A stretch of DNA of 64,000 nt from Erythrobacter sp. 3-20A1M (GTDB lineage: Bacteria; Pseudomonadota; Alphaproteobacteria; Sphingomonadales; Sphingomonadaceae), in assembly GCF_018636735.1 (NCBI RefSeq), contig NZ_CP045200.1, forward strand, positions 1,178,001 through 1,242,000, in the 5' to 3' direction. The first letter of the stretch is position 1. Each line of letters opens with the position of its first letter. Positions 30,517 through 39,334 of this stretch are shown one piece after another. The notes under the pieces are model-generated. The model worked only from the letters and a program-made list of their open reading frames with translations. It made no database searches and was not told where the DNA came from. Made by a program: the position numbers and the translations under genes.

Positions 30517-31272
30517 ATGTTCGTTTTAGCCATGCGTGCCGATCGACTATCGCAGCTACGCAAGCGCGCCTTTCCGGCGCTGGCGATGGGCGCGGCCGCC
30601 CTGGCGCTGCCCGGCACCGCGCTCGCCGTGTCCAGCGTGGTGCTGGCCCCGATGGCGGAAAAGACGGGCGGCTCCACCGCCGCCAAGCTCGACCCCTCGC
30701 TCGCCTCCAAGGCGACCCAGCGGTTCACCGCCTCGCGCGAAACCATGCGATTCACCCCGGCCGGGGGCGACGACGCGGTGGAGCGCCGGGTTAACGTCGC
30801 GGTGCGGCTGGACGACAAGACCGCCCGCGCCATTTCGGTTCGCAATGCGATCGATTCCGCGGCGAAGCCCGGCAAGCGGTCCGTCGAAGTGGCCGCGAGC
30901 GAATACGACATGGGGATCGCACGCGGGTATCAGAGCTTCGCCAAGCCGGCGAGCAAGCTGCCGCCGGGCGTTTCCAATATCCAGATGCCCGACCTCTCGC
31001 TCTACCGGCCCGATACCGGCCACGCGGACAAGCCGAGCCGGTTCCAGCCGCGCATCTCGCTGGAACAGGAACGCCCCGCCGGGCGCGCGCCGCGCACGAT
31101 CGAGGGGATGGCCGAACAAAGCGTCGATCTGGGCGGTTCCTATCGCATCGTCGGCAATCTGAACGTGACCGCTGGCGTGCGCCTGTCGCAGGAACGCGAT
31201 CGCCTGACCCCGCTGACCGACGGGGCCGCCGACAACCAGTCGGTCTATGTCGGAACGCAGCTGCGTTTCTGA
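30517..31272 (+). CDS. probable outer-membrane/exported protein, uncharacterised
   Basis: This is a 251-residue protein I do not recognise. It has an export signal (RKRAFPALAMGAAALALPGTALAVS). The middle is Ser/Arg/Pro-rich with little aromatic content. The end is a predicted pair of amphipathic strands (GGSYRIVGNLNVTAGVRLSQE and SVYVGTQLRF) finishing on Phe, as in proteins recognised by the BAM machinery. That suggests an outer-membrane anchor with too few strands for a full barrel. ATG 30517 or ATG 30532 may be the start; the ribosome binding site does not decide. A hairpin follows the stop. Confidence 0.65.
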   Translation: MFVLAMRADRLSQLRKRAFPALAMGAAALALPGTALAVSSVVLAPMAEKTGGSTAAKLDPSLASKATQRFTASRETMRFTPAGGDDAVERRVNVAVRLDDKTARAISVRNAIDSAAKPGKRSVEVAASEYDMGIARGYQSFAKPASKLPPGVSNIQMPDLSLYRPDTGHADKPSRFQPRISLEQERPAGRAPRTIEGMAEQSVDLGGSYRIVGNLNVTAGVRLSQERDRLTPLTDGAADNQSVYVGTQLRF

Positions 31273-31278
31273 TCGCGC

Positions 31279-31298
31279 CGCGCGGCAAGACCCGCGCG
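31279..31298 (+). terminator. candidate terminator hairpin
   Basis: CGCGCGG (31279-31285) pairs with CCGCGCG (31292-31298) around a six-base loop and is followed by ATTT and then GGTTTT. It sits seven bases after the stop of the gene ending at 31272. The T-tract is weak. Confidence 0.4.
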
Positions 31299-31403
31299 AT
31301 TTCCCGGTTTTAGCCCCTATCGCGCGCTTTGCGTAGCGTTTACCATCCCACCCGGAAGGCACTCCGCCAGCAGACGGGGGCCGCAATCGGGAAAGGATAG
31401 TGC

Positions 31404-32126
31404 ATGGGCAAGGTAGCGATCGTCACCGGCGGCACGCGGGGCATCGGCCGCGCGATTTGCGAGAAACTGCAGGCGGACGGCTTCACCGTCGTCGCCAATT
31501 ACGCCGGCAATGACGAGGCGGCGCGCAAGTTCACCGACGAAACCGGCATCGCGACCTACAAATGGGATGTCGGCGACCACGAGGCGACGCAGGCGGGCTG
31601 CGCTAAGGTGGCCGCGGAAGTCGGCCCCGTCGATGTCGTGGTCAACAATGCCGGCATCACGCGCGACGGCACCTTGATGCGGATGGGCTTCGACGACTGG
31701 AACGAGGTCATGCGGATCAATCTCGGCGGTTGCTTCAACATGGCCAAGGCGTGCTTCCCCGGCATGAAGGAGCGCGGCTGGGGCCGTATCGTCAATATCG
31801 GCTCCATCAACGGGCAGGCGGGCCAGTACGGCCAGGTCAACTACGCCGCCGCGAAATCGGGCATCCACGGCTTCACCAAGGCGCTGGCGCAGGAAGGCGC
31901 CCGGTTCAAGATCACCGTCAACGCCATCGCGCCGGGCTATATCGACACCGACATGGTCGCCGCCGTGCCGGACGAGGTGCTGGAGAAGATCGTCGCCAAG
32001 ATCCCCGTCGGCCGCCTCGGGAAGGCGGAGGAAATCGCGCGCGGCGTCTCCTTCCTGTGTTCCGAGGATGCCGCCTTCGTCACCGGCTCGACCATGAGCA
32101 TCAATGGCGGGCAGCACATGTATTGA
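31404..32126 (+). CDS. phaB: acetoacetyl-CoA reductase
   Basis: PhaB reduces acetoacetyl-CoA to (R)-3-hydroxybutyryl-CoA with NADPH, the second step of poly-3-hydroxybutyrate synthesis. The 240-residue short-chain dehydrogenase has the TGGTRGIG cofactor motif at 8-15, NNAG at 81-84, and catalytic Ser134 (NIGSINGQAGQYG), Tyr147 and Lys151 (YAAAK). The block VNNAGITRDGTLMRM and the ending STMSINGGQHMY are typical of PhaB rather than FabG. ATG 31404 follows AAAGGA. No phaA or phaC is adjacent. Confidence 0.93.
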   Translation: MGKVAIVTGGTRGIGRAICEKLQADGFTVVANYAGNDEAARKFTDETGIATYKWDVGDHEATQAGCAKVAAEVGPVDVVVNNAGITRDGTLMRMGFDDWNEVMRINLGGCFNMAKACFPGMKERGWGRIVNIGSINGQAGQYGQVNYAAAKSGIHGFTKALAQEGARFKITVNAIAPGYIDTDMVAAVPDEVLEKIVAKIPVGRLGKAEEIARGVSFLCSEDAAFVTGSTMSINGGQHMY

Positions 32127-32217
32127 TGGTGGGCGCATTGCCGCTTCCCGGGCGGCGGGACGCAAGCTAACTTCCCTCCCGACCCTGCACTGATGGGCAT
32201 GCATCGAGGGGAACGTG

Positions 32218-33183
32218 ATGCTCGGTTTGCTAGCGGCGTCCGCGGCTCTCGCCACGGCGCATCTACCGGCGGAGGCCGAACGCCGCCTGATCCGCGACGG
32301 GCAGGCGGCAGTGCGGCAGCACGGCGAGGAAATCTGGGACGGCTTCTCGCAAGCGCCCCTGCCGGTCCTCCTGGTCGAGGACGACACCGAAACGCTGTTC
32401 TGCAGCCCGCCGGTCGAGGGGTTCGCGCCCCTCGGCTTCGATTCCATCACGCGCTGCGCGATGCAGACGCGGCCCCGCACCCTGCCGCTCGATCTTCTGG
32501 CGGCCAGCGACCTGGACGGGCGAAGCGTCATCGAGGTCGGCACACCGGAAGCGATCGGGATCGACGATGCGGAATGGAAGGTGTCTTTCCTGCACGAAGC
32601 ATTCCACCAGTATCAATGGAGTCTGCCCGGCTATGCCGATGCCGTCGCCGCGGTAACCGAGGCGATGGGCGAGACCGGCGCGCAGTGGATGCTGGACTAC
32701 CCGTTCCCTTACGACGATCCGCGCGTGGCGGAGCGGCTGGCGGGAATGAACGCGGCGGGGGAGCGCTTTCTTACCGCCGCGTCCGACGACGAGGCGGCGC
32801 AGGCGTTCGTCGCCTATGTGCAGGCGCGCAAGGCATTCAAGGGGGTGCTCGACCCGAAGCAGGCGCTCTATTTCGAGTTCCAGATCGGGCAGGAGGGGAT
32901 CGCGCGCTGGTCCGAGATCCAGCTCGCGCGGCTTGCTAGCGGGTCCGATCCCGCCGTCGCCCATATCGCGAGCGAACGGCAGAACGGCTTTGCCGTCAGC
33001 CTGCGCTCGATCGACCGGACCGGCATCGCGATGTGGAAACGCAGCGCCCTTTACGTCTATGGCGCGATCGAGGGGGAAATGCTCGATCGTTTCCGGCCCG
33101 GCTGGCGCCGCGAATATCTGCGCGCGCCCTTTTCCGTCGGCGATATGCTCGACGAAGCAGCCGCCACCGTCAGGCGCGACTGA
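32218..33183 (+). CDS. secreted protein with HExxH (zincin-like) motif, uncharacterised
   Basis: This is a 321-residue exported protein of unknown family. ATG 32218 follows GAGGGGAAC with good spacing. The short signal peptide is MLGLLAASAALATAHLPAEA. The key feature is His126-Glu127-Ala-Phe-His130 (VSFLHEAFHQYQW), a zinc-metallopeptidase-type HExxH motif, with candidate third ligands further along (for example Glu residues in QIGQEGIARWSEIQ). If active it is a periplasmic metallopeptidase, but no gluzincin family is recognised overall. It stands alone, 90 bases after phaB. Confidence 0.75.
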   Translation: MLGLLAASAALATAHLPAEAERRLIRDGQAAVRQHGEEIWDGFSQAPLPVLLVEDDTETLFCSPPVEGFAPLGFDSITRCAMQTRPRTLPLDLLAASDLDGRSVIEVGTPEAIGIDDAEWKVSFLHEAFHQYQWSLPGYADAVAAVTEAMGETGAQWMLDYPFPYDDPRVAERLAGMNAAGERFLTAASDDEAAQAFVAYVQARKAFKGVLDPKQALYFEFQIGQEGIARWSEIQLARLASGSDPAVAHIASERQNGFAVSLRSIDRTGIAMWKRSALYVYGAIEGEMLDRFRPGWRREYLRAPFSVGDMLDEAAATVRRD

Positions 33184-33312
33184 ACGTTACCGCCATGCTC
33201 TTTGGCCGCCGGCTGCGAGCGTTTCCTACTTCACGCCGTCCGCATAGACTGACCGCATGACCGGAGCGTTTCACGTCAAACAATCATGCGCGGCCACGGG
33301 CCCTGGGCTAAG

Positions 33313-33411
33313 GTGACAGTCGAATGCCCGGATTTGGCACGCAAGCGATTGAAACGTCATCGGAACATACCCGCCGCAAAGTTTTGCAAAGTGGCCCGGT
33401 CGGCGTTCCAT
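33313..33411 (+). repeat. dispersed ~100-bp element, copy A (fumC leader)
   Basis: GTGACA (33313-33318) is followed 67 bases later by the core (33380-33411): AGTTTTGCAAA, then GTGGCCCGGTCGGCGTTCCA. It lies within the 303-base gap 33184-33486 and ends 75 bases before the fumC start, in the same orientation. The core is shared with copies at 22970-23002 and 49265-49234. The rest of the gap shows no gene. Confidence 0.6.
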
Positions 33412-33486
33412 TCCCGCTCCCGGACCTTCCCCCGCCCCCCTCGCGTTGAGCCTTGTGAACCCGCAATCGCACGAGGAGCCCCGACC

Positions 33487-34883
33487 ATGACAGATACCCG
33501 CACCGAAACCGATTCGATGGGCGCGATCGAGGTGCCCGCCGGCCGGCTGTGGGGCGCGCAGACGCAGCGGTCGAAGGAGAATTTCCGCATCGGGGCGGAT
33601 CGCATCCCGCCCCCGCTGATCCACGCACTGGGCATCATCAAGGCGGCGGCGGCGCGTGCCAACGAGTCGCTGGGCGGGCTCGACAGCCGGCGCGCCGATG
33701 CCATCGCCGAGGCGGCGCGCGCGGTGGCCGAGGGCGAGCTGGACGACGAATTCCCGCTGGTCGTCTATCAGACCGGGTCGGGCACCCAGACCAACATGAA
33801 CGCGAACGAGGTGATCGCTAATCGCGCCAGCGAGGCGTTGGGCGGCACGCGCGGGGCGAAGGACCCGGTGCACCCCAACGATCACGTCAATATGAGCCAG
33901 TCGTCGAACGATACCTTCCCCACCGCGCTTCACATCGCTGCGGCGCTGGAGGTCACCGGGCAGCTGATCCCCGCGCTCGCCCGGCTGCGCGACGATCTGG
34001 CGAGCAAGGCCGAGCAATGGGACGACATCGTGAAGATCGGTCGCACGCATACGCAGGATGCAACCCCGCTGACGCTGGGGCAGAATTCTCCGGCTACGCC
34101 GCCCAGGTGGGCGAGGGGATCGAGCGGATCGAACTGGCCTTGCCAGGCATCTACGCGCTGGCGCAGGGCGGCACGGCGGTCGGCACCGGACTCAACGCGC
34201 CGAAGGGCTTTGCGGAAAGCGTGGCGGAGCGGATCGCAGAGACGACGGGTCTGCCGTTCCGCACCGCGCCCAACAAGTTCGCGATGCTGGCCGGGCAGGA
34301 CGCGCTGTTGTTCCTCCACGGCGCGATCGCGGCGGTCGCGGCGAGCCTTTACAAGATCGCCAACGACATCCGTCTGCTCGGCTCCGGGCCGCGCTCGGGC
34401 CTGGGCGAACTGTCGCTGCCTGCGAACGAACCGGGCAGTTCGATCATGCCGGGCAAGGTGAATCCGACGCAGGTCGAGGCGTTGACGCAGGTGTGCGCGC
34501 AGGTGCACGGCAACCAGGCGACGCTGGGCTTCGCCGATAGCCAGGGGCAGTTCGAACTGAACACCTATCGCCCGCTGATGGCGCATGTCTTCCTGCAGAG
34601 CGTGCGCCTGCTCGCCGATGCCAGCGACAGCTTCACGCAGCATTTGCTTGCCGGGCTTGAGCCTCGGCGCGAGAACATCCGGCGGGGGGTCGACAATTCG
34701 CTGATGCTGGTGACTGCGCTCGCGCCCGAGATCGGCTACGATGCCGCGGCTAAGATTGCGAAGACCGCTCACGAGCAGGACATCACGCTGCGCGAGGCGG
34801 CGATCGCCAGCGGCAAGGTCAGCGACGCGGACTACGATCGCATCGTACGGCCCGAAGCGATGCTGGGGCCGGACCGCGAGTGA
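33487..34883 (+). pseudogene. fumC: fumarate hydratase class II, single-base frameshift
   Basis: FumC interconverts fumarate and malate in the TCA cycle. The N-terminal half reads from ATG 33487 ([19 protein letters not shown]) through [16 protein letters not shown] and [11 protein letters not shown] to [13 protein letters not shown]. At 34083 the frame breaks. The continuation [17 protein letters not shown], then [10 protein letters not shown], the fumarase signature [13 protein letters not shown] and the C-terminus runs one frame over to TGA 34883. Inserting one G after 34083 restores CAG-GAA-TTC and an uninterrupted protein of about 465 residues, the normal length. All motifs are otherwise intact, so an assembly indel is as likely as true inactivation. 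The next gene overlaps its stop (TGATG). Confidence 0.95.
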
Positions 34884-35137
34884 TGGCGGAGCCTTCGCCC
34901 TACCATCCCCCGGTCAAGCGCTCGGTCGAGATCGCCGGGCACAAGACCTCTATCAGCCTGGAGCCCGTGTTCTGGGACATGCTGCGCGACGCAGCGATGC
35001 ATGAGGAGATGCCGCTCAATGCGCTGGTCGCGCGCATCGATGCGGAACGAATTCGCGCCGACAACCCACCTGGGCTTGCCGGCGCGATCCGGATTTGGCT
35101 GGTCGGCGCGCTGCGCGCCAAAACCGATGGTCAGTAA
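34883..35137 (+). CDS. ribbon-helix-helix domain protein (RHH_4 type)
   Basis: This is an 84-residue protein with a ribbon-helix-helix fold as in the RHH_4 family. The strand KRSVEIAGHKTSISLEPVFW is followed by helices MLRDAAMHEEMPLNALVARI and the final IRIWLVGALR. Such proteins are small putative DNA-binding regulators found widely in Alphaproteobacteria. ATG 34883 overlaps the fumC stop codon by one base, so it is co-translated with fumC. It overlaps the convergent small membrane protein gene by seven bases. The target is unknown. Confidence 0.82.
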   Translation: MAEPSPYHPPVKRSVEIAGHKTSISLEPVFWDMLRDAAMHEEMPLNALVARIDAERIRADNPPGLAGAIRIWLVGALRAKTDGQ

Positions 35138-35358
35138 TTGGCGGGCGGATCGCTGGCTGGGAAGCTCTCGTCGCTTTCCTCATCCGCCTTGTTCCAGCTG
35201 CGGACCGGCTTGTCGCCCATCGCCTCGGGCCCCGCATCACGGTGATTGCCGGTCTGCCCGCTGGCAAAGGCGACGCCGCCGCTTTCCTGATTCTTCTTGT
35301 ACGCCTTGTAGCCGAGATAGCCGAGGGTACCGATGAGTGCCGTCCTGATCAGGCCCAT
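35131..35358 (-). CDS. small single-TM protein with ESFPASDPPA tail
   Basis: This is a 75-residue protein. I chose ATG 35358 because GGAGG sits six bases upstream; an in-frame ATG at 35370 would add four residues. The N-terminal hydrophobic helix MGLIRTALIGTLGYLGYKAY is followed by a basic stretch and a polar, probably disordered chain. The tail DESFPASDPPANY matches a short C-terminal motif seen in many small alphaproteobacterial proteins of unknown function. It likely sits in the inner membrane. It is monocistronic between the RHH gene and murA. Confidence 0.75.
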   Translation of the reverse strand: MGLIRTALIGTLGYLGYKAYKKNQESGGVAFASGQTGNHRDAGPEAMGDKPVRSWNKADEESDESFPASDPPANY

Positions 35359-35428
35359 AAATGCCTCCATTGCAAGTGTTTCCTCTCGAACGAGCGAGAG
35401 GCCGCAATGGGTCCGACCCGATCGAAAT

Positions 35429-36712
35429 TCAGTCGTCGCCTATCCGTTCGATCTCCGCACCGACGAGCTGCAGCTTCTCCTCCAGCCGCTCGTACCCCCG
35501 GTCGAGGTGATAGATGCGGCGGACCAGCGTCTCGCCCTGCGCGGCGAGGGCGGCGATCACCAGGCTCATAGAGGCGCGCAGGTCGGTCGCCATCACTTCG
35601 GCCCCGGTCAACTGATCGACGCCATGGACGATCGCGGTGCGACCGTTGGTCTCGATATGCGCGCCCATGCGGTTCAGTTCGGGCACGTGCATGTAGCGGT
35701 TCTCGAAAATGGTCTCGTTCAGCACGCTGGTGCCTTCCGCCCGGCACAGCAGGGCCATCAGCTGCGCCTGCATGTCGGTGGCGAGGCCGGGATAGGGCGC
35801 GGTCGACAGCTTGACCGCCTTCAGCCGCCCATCCGCGCGCACGGTAACCCCGCGTTTGTCGGCCTCCACCTCGACGCCGATATTTCGCAAGGCATGGTTG
35901 GTCGCGCCCATCTCCTCCCCATCGGCACCTTCCAGCCGCACTTCGCCGCCCGTGATAGCGGCGGCGCAGGCGTAGGAGCCGGCTTCGATCCGGTCGGGCA
36001 TCACCTTGTAGGTGGCGCCGTTCAATCGATCGACGCCGTGGATCGTGAGGTCGGAGCCGCCCACGCCCTCGATCTCTGCCCCCATCGCGGTCAGGAGGTT
36101 GCACAGATCGACGATCTCGGGTTCGCGCGCCGCGTTGGAAAGGCGCGTCGTGCCCTTGGCCAGCACCGCCGCCATCAGCGCGTTTTCGGTCGCGCCCACC
36201 GACACCACGGGGAACGTGAAGTCGCCGCCGGGCAGTCCGCCGTCGGGGCAATGCGCACGGACATAGCCCTGGGCCAGCTCGATCTCGGCACCCAGCGCCT
36301 CCATCGCCTTCAGATGAAGGTCGATCGGGCGATTGCCGATCGCGCAGCCGCCGGGCAGCGACACGGTAGCCTCGCCCGCGCGCGCCAGCATCGGGCCGAG
36401 CACCAGGATCGAGGCGCGCATCTTGCGCACCAGATCGTAGGGCGCGACGGTGCTGGTCAGCCGTGTCGCCTCGAACGTTACCACGCGACCGAAATCCTCC
36501 GGCCGCTTGCCGGCGATGTTCACCGAGACGCCGAACTGCGTCATCAGGTGCTGGAAGCCGTCGATATCGGCGAGGCGCGGCAGATTGCGCAGCGTCAGCG
36601 GCTCGTCCGTCAGCAGGGCGCAGGGGATCAGGGTCAGGGCGGCGTTCTTCGCCCCGGAAATGGGAATCGTGCCGGAAAGGCGGTGGCCGCCGATGATGCG
36701 TAGCTTGTCCAT
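35429..36712 (-). CDS. murA: UDP-N-acetylglucosamine 1-carboxyvinyltransferase
   Basis: MurA adds enolpyruvate from PEP to UDP-GlcNAc, the first committed step of peptidoglycan synthesis. The 427-residue protein begins [20 protein letters not shown] with catalytic Lys22 in AKNAAL. It has the fosfomycin-target loop cysteine Cys123 in [15 protein letters not shown] and the typical repeated inside-out alpha/beta barrel. Because Cys is present (not Asp), fosfomycin sensitivity of the enzyme is expected. ATG 36712 is used. It diverges from galU across about 100 bases. Confidence 0.97.
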   Translation of the reverse strand: MDKLRIIGGHRLSGTIPISGAKNAALTLIPCALLTDEPLTLRNLPRLADIDGFQHLMTQFGVSVNIAGKRPEDFGRVVTFEATRLTSTVAPYDLVRKMRASILVLGPMLARAGEATVSLPGGCAIGNRPIDLHLKAMEALGAEIELAQGYVRAHCPDGGLPGGDFTFPVVSVGATENALMAAVLAKGTTRLSNAAREPEIVDLCNLLTAMGAEIEGVGGSDLTIHGVDRLNGATYKVMPDRIEAGSYACAAAITGGEVRLEGADGEEMGATNHALRNIGVEVEADKRGVTVRADGRLKAVKLSTAPYPGLATDMQAQLMALLCRAEGTSVLNETIFENRYMHVPELNRMGAHIETNGRTAIVHGVDQLTGAEVMATDLRASMSLVIAALAAQGETLVRRIYHLDRGYERLEEKLQLVGAEIERIGDD

Positions 36713-36814
36713 CGCGGCGGTTTACCGACCTGCACGCGCAAAACAAGCGGGACCCCGGTCGCGCGGCAGCGATCGATTGACCGCAGGGCGCGTCTGGCCT
36801 TATCGATTGGCGCC

Positions 36815-37705
36815 ATGAACGCGCACAAACCCATCCGCAAGGCGGTGTTTCCCGTCGCCGGGCTCGGCACCCGGTTCCTCCCCGCGACCAAGGCCATTCC
36901 GAAGGAAATGCTCGCGATCGTCGATCGACCGCTGATCCAGTACGCGGTGGACGAGGCGCGCGAGGCGGGGATCGAACAGATGATCTTCGTCACCGGGCGC
37001 GGCAAGACCGCGATCGTCGAGCATTTCGACATCGCCTACGAACTCGAATCGACCATGAGCGAGCGGGGCAAGGATCTCTCGATCCTCGATTCGACCCGCG
37101 CCACGCCGGGCGATATCATCACCGTGCGCCAACAGGTGCCGCTGGGCCTCGGCCACGCGATTTGGTGCGCCCGCGCAATTGTGGGCGAAGAGCCGTTCGC
37201 GATCTTCCTGCCCGACGAGCTGATGATCGCGCACAAGCAGGGTCGCGGCGGCTGCATGAAGCAGATGGTCGATGCTTATGAAAAGGTCGGCGGAAACCTG
37301 ATCAGCGTGCTCGAAGTGCCGGAGGAAACCGTATCGAGCTACGGCGTGATCGCACCGGGGAAGGTCGACGGCGACCTGACCGAGGTCACGGGCCTGGTCG
37401 AGAAACCGCCGGTGGCCGAGGCCCCGTCGAACAAGATCATCTCTGGCCGCTACATCCTCCAGCCCGAGGTCATGCGCGTGCTGGAAGATCAGGAGAAGGG
37501 TGCGGGCGGCGAGATTCAGCTGACCGACGCGATGGCCAAGATGATCGGCAACCAGCCGTTCCACGCCGTCACCTTCGACGGCGCGCGCTACGATTGCGGC
37601 AGCAAGACCGGCTTCGTCGAGGCGACGCTGGCACTGGCGCTGGAGCGCGAGGACATGGGCGCGCAAGTGCGGGCCATCGCGCAGCGACTGCTCGCCGAGG
37701 GTTGA
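36815..37705 (+). CDS. galU: UTP--glucose-1-phosphate uridylyltransferase
   Basis: GalU makes UDP-glucose from UTP and glucose-1-phosphate for LPS, exopolysaccharide and glycolipid synthesis. The 296-residue protein has the nucleotidyltransferase signature VAGLGTRFLPATKAIPKEML at 14-33, the VKQ-like/GLGHAIWCARAIVGEEPF block, the LPDE metal site and EKPPVAEAPSN. Length is normal for the bacterial GalU family. It abuts the convergent acyl-CoA ligase gene, stop codon to stop codon. Confidence 0.96.
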   Translation: MNAHKPIRKAVFPVAGLGTRFLPATKAIPKEMLAIVDRPLIQYAVDEAREAGIEQMIFVTGRGKTAIVEHFDIAYELESTMSERGKDLSILDSTRATPGDIITVRQQVPLGLGHAIWCARAIVGEEPFAIFLPDELMIAHKQGRGGCMKQMVDAYEKVGGNLISVLEVPEETVSSYGVIAPGKVDGDLTEVTGLVEKPPVAEAPSNKIISGRYILQPEVMRVLEDQEKGAGGEIQLTDAMAKMIGNQPFHAVTFDGARYDCGSKTGFVEATLALALEREDMGAQVRAIAQRLLAEG

Positions 37706-39223
37706 TCAGGTCGTGGCGGCGCGTGCGGCATACTCGTCGCGCAATTCGCGCTTGTAGAGCTTGCCGTTCGCCTCTCGCGGCAGATCGGGGCGAAATTCGA
37801 TCCGGCGTGGCAGCTTCATCCGCGCGATCTGCGGTTCGAGGAAGGCGAGCAGTTCCTGAGCCAGGGCGGGTCCCGCATCTTCCATCGAGAGCGGCTGCAC
37901 CACCGCCAGCACCGTCTCGCCCATATCGGGGTCCGGCACGCCGATCACCGCCGCGTCCGCCACCGCGGGATGGCCGACCAGCAGGTTCTCGACCTCCTGC
38001 GGGTAGATGTTGACCCCGCCAGAGATGATCATGTGGCTCGCCCGGTCGGTTAGATAGAGAAATCCATCCGCGTCGAGATGGCCGATATCGCCCAGCGTCA
38101 TCCAGCCGTGGCGATTGAGGGCGGAGGCGGTCTTGTCCGCATCGTTGTGATAGCTGGGAATGCGGTCGTTCTCGAAATAGACGAGACCGTTCTCGCCCGG
38201 CGGCAGGTCAGCATCGTCCGGCCCGCAGATATGGACCCTGCCATAGAGCGCGCAACCGACGCTGCCGGGATGATCGAGCCAGTCGGCGCTGCCGATCATG
38301 GTCATGCCGACGCTTTCCGAACCGGCATAATATTCTACCAGGATCGGCCCCCACCAATCGATCATCGCGCGCTTGATCGCTTCCGGGCACGGGGCCGCCG
38401 CGTGGATCGCCCGGCGATGGCTGGACAGGTCGTGCGCGGTCCGCTCGGACTCGGGCAGCTTGAGCATGCGCACGAAATGGGTCGGCACCCACTGGCTGTC
38501 GGTGACGCGATAGCGCTCGATCGCGGCCAGCGCTTCTGCGGGATCGAAGCTCTCCATCACGACGATCGTACCGCCCAGCCGGTGCACGGTCGCGCACCAG
38601 CCGAGCGGAGCGGCATGATAGAGCGGCGCGGGCGAGAGATAGACGATGCTGCCATCGGTCGGCATGCCCACGCCATGGACGGCGAGCGCCACCAGCGGAT
38701 TGGTCGCCTGCACGTCGTCGTTCGGCGGCGGGGGCGGGACGATGCCCTTGGGCCGCCCGGTCGTGCCCGAACTGTAGAGCATGACCTGCCCCGGGACCGG
38801 ATCCGCGATCGGCCCGTCGTCGAACGTGGCCAGTTGTGCGTCCACATCATCGCCTTCGAGGCCCAGCACGGGACAGACATTCGCCAGATCGCCCATGCGA
38901 GTGGCGTAATGCTGTGAAATGAGCAGCAGCTTCGCATCGGCGTCGCGCAGGATATATTCGACTTCGGGCCGCGCGAGGCGGGTGGAGAGCGGCACTAGCA
39001 TGATTCCCGAACGCTGCGCGCCCCATAGTATTTCGAGATATTCTCGCCGGTTCTCCATCAGCACCGCGACCCGGTCTTCCGATTCAAGGCCTCTGTGCCG
39101 GAACAGGCGCGACCAGCGGTTGGCGCGCCTGTCGAGTTCGCCGAATGTCACGGTCTCGCCGCTCGCGGCCATGATGATCGCCGGGTGGTAGGGCCGCTCG
39201 GCCGCGTGCGTGATCGGATGCAT
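37706..39223 (-). CDS. AMP-binding acyl-CoA synthetase/ligase
   Basis: This is a 505-residue member of the ANL superfamily that activates a carboxylic acid as acyl-AMP and then acyl-CoA. The P-loop-like motif YSSGTTGRPKGI lies at 150-161, followed by an unusual run of five prolines. The acyl-binding region is YYAGSESVGMTMIG. The core motif TLGDIGHLDADGFLYLTDR and hinge SHMIISGGVNIYP are present, as is the C-terminal catalytic lysine region (DLPREANGKLYKREL). The substrate is uncertain: a medium/long-chain fatty acid or an aromatic or bile-type acid are all possible. It is separated from the M23 gene by a terminator. Confidence 0.88.
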   Translation of the reverse strand: MHPITHAAERPYHPAIIMAASGETVTFGELDRRANRWSRLFRHRGLESEDRVAVLMENRREYLEILWGAQRSGIMLVPLSTRLARPEVEYILRDADAKLLLISQHYATRMGDLANVCPVLGLEGDDVDAQLATFDDGPIADPVPGQVMLYSSGTTGRPKGIVPPPPPNDDVQATNPLVALAVHGVGMPTDGSIVYLSPAPLYHAAPLGWCATVHRLGGTIVVMESFDPAEALAAIERYRVTDSQWVPTHFVRMLKLPESERTAHDLSSHRRAIHAAAPCPEAIKRAMIDWWGPILVEYYAGSESVGMTMIGSADWLDHPGSVGCALYGRVHICGPDDADLPPGENGLVYFENDRIPSYHNDADKTASALNRHGWMTLGDIGHLDADGFLYLTDRASHMIISGGVNIYPQEVENLLVGHPAVADAAVIGVPDPDMGETVLAVVQPLSMEDAGPALAQELLAFLEPQIARMKLPRRIEFRPDLPREANGKLYKRELRDEYAARAATT

Positions 39224-39271
39224 CCGTGTCTCCCGCGATCAGCTTTGCGCGGCAACGGATGGCGGGCAAGA

Positions 39272-39306
39272 AAAAAGGCGGCCGGGTTACCCCGCGCCGC
39301 CTTTTT
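39272..39306. terminator. rho-independent terminator after M23 gene
   Basis: AAAAAGGCGGC (39272-39282) pairs perfectly with GCCGCCTTTTT (39296-39306), with CGGG/CCCG pairing possible inside the loop. It lies 29 bases beyond the stop of the M23 peptidase gene on the minus strand and would also work on the plus strand. Confidence 0.85.
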
Positions 39307-39334
39307 CGAAAGTCCTGGCCTCGGCCGGAAAGCG

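Noticed and set aside
33286-33486. In-frame N-terminal extension of fumC
   Set aside because: It encodes the dispersed element and lacks similarity to fumarases, which start near [12 protein letters not shown].
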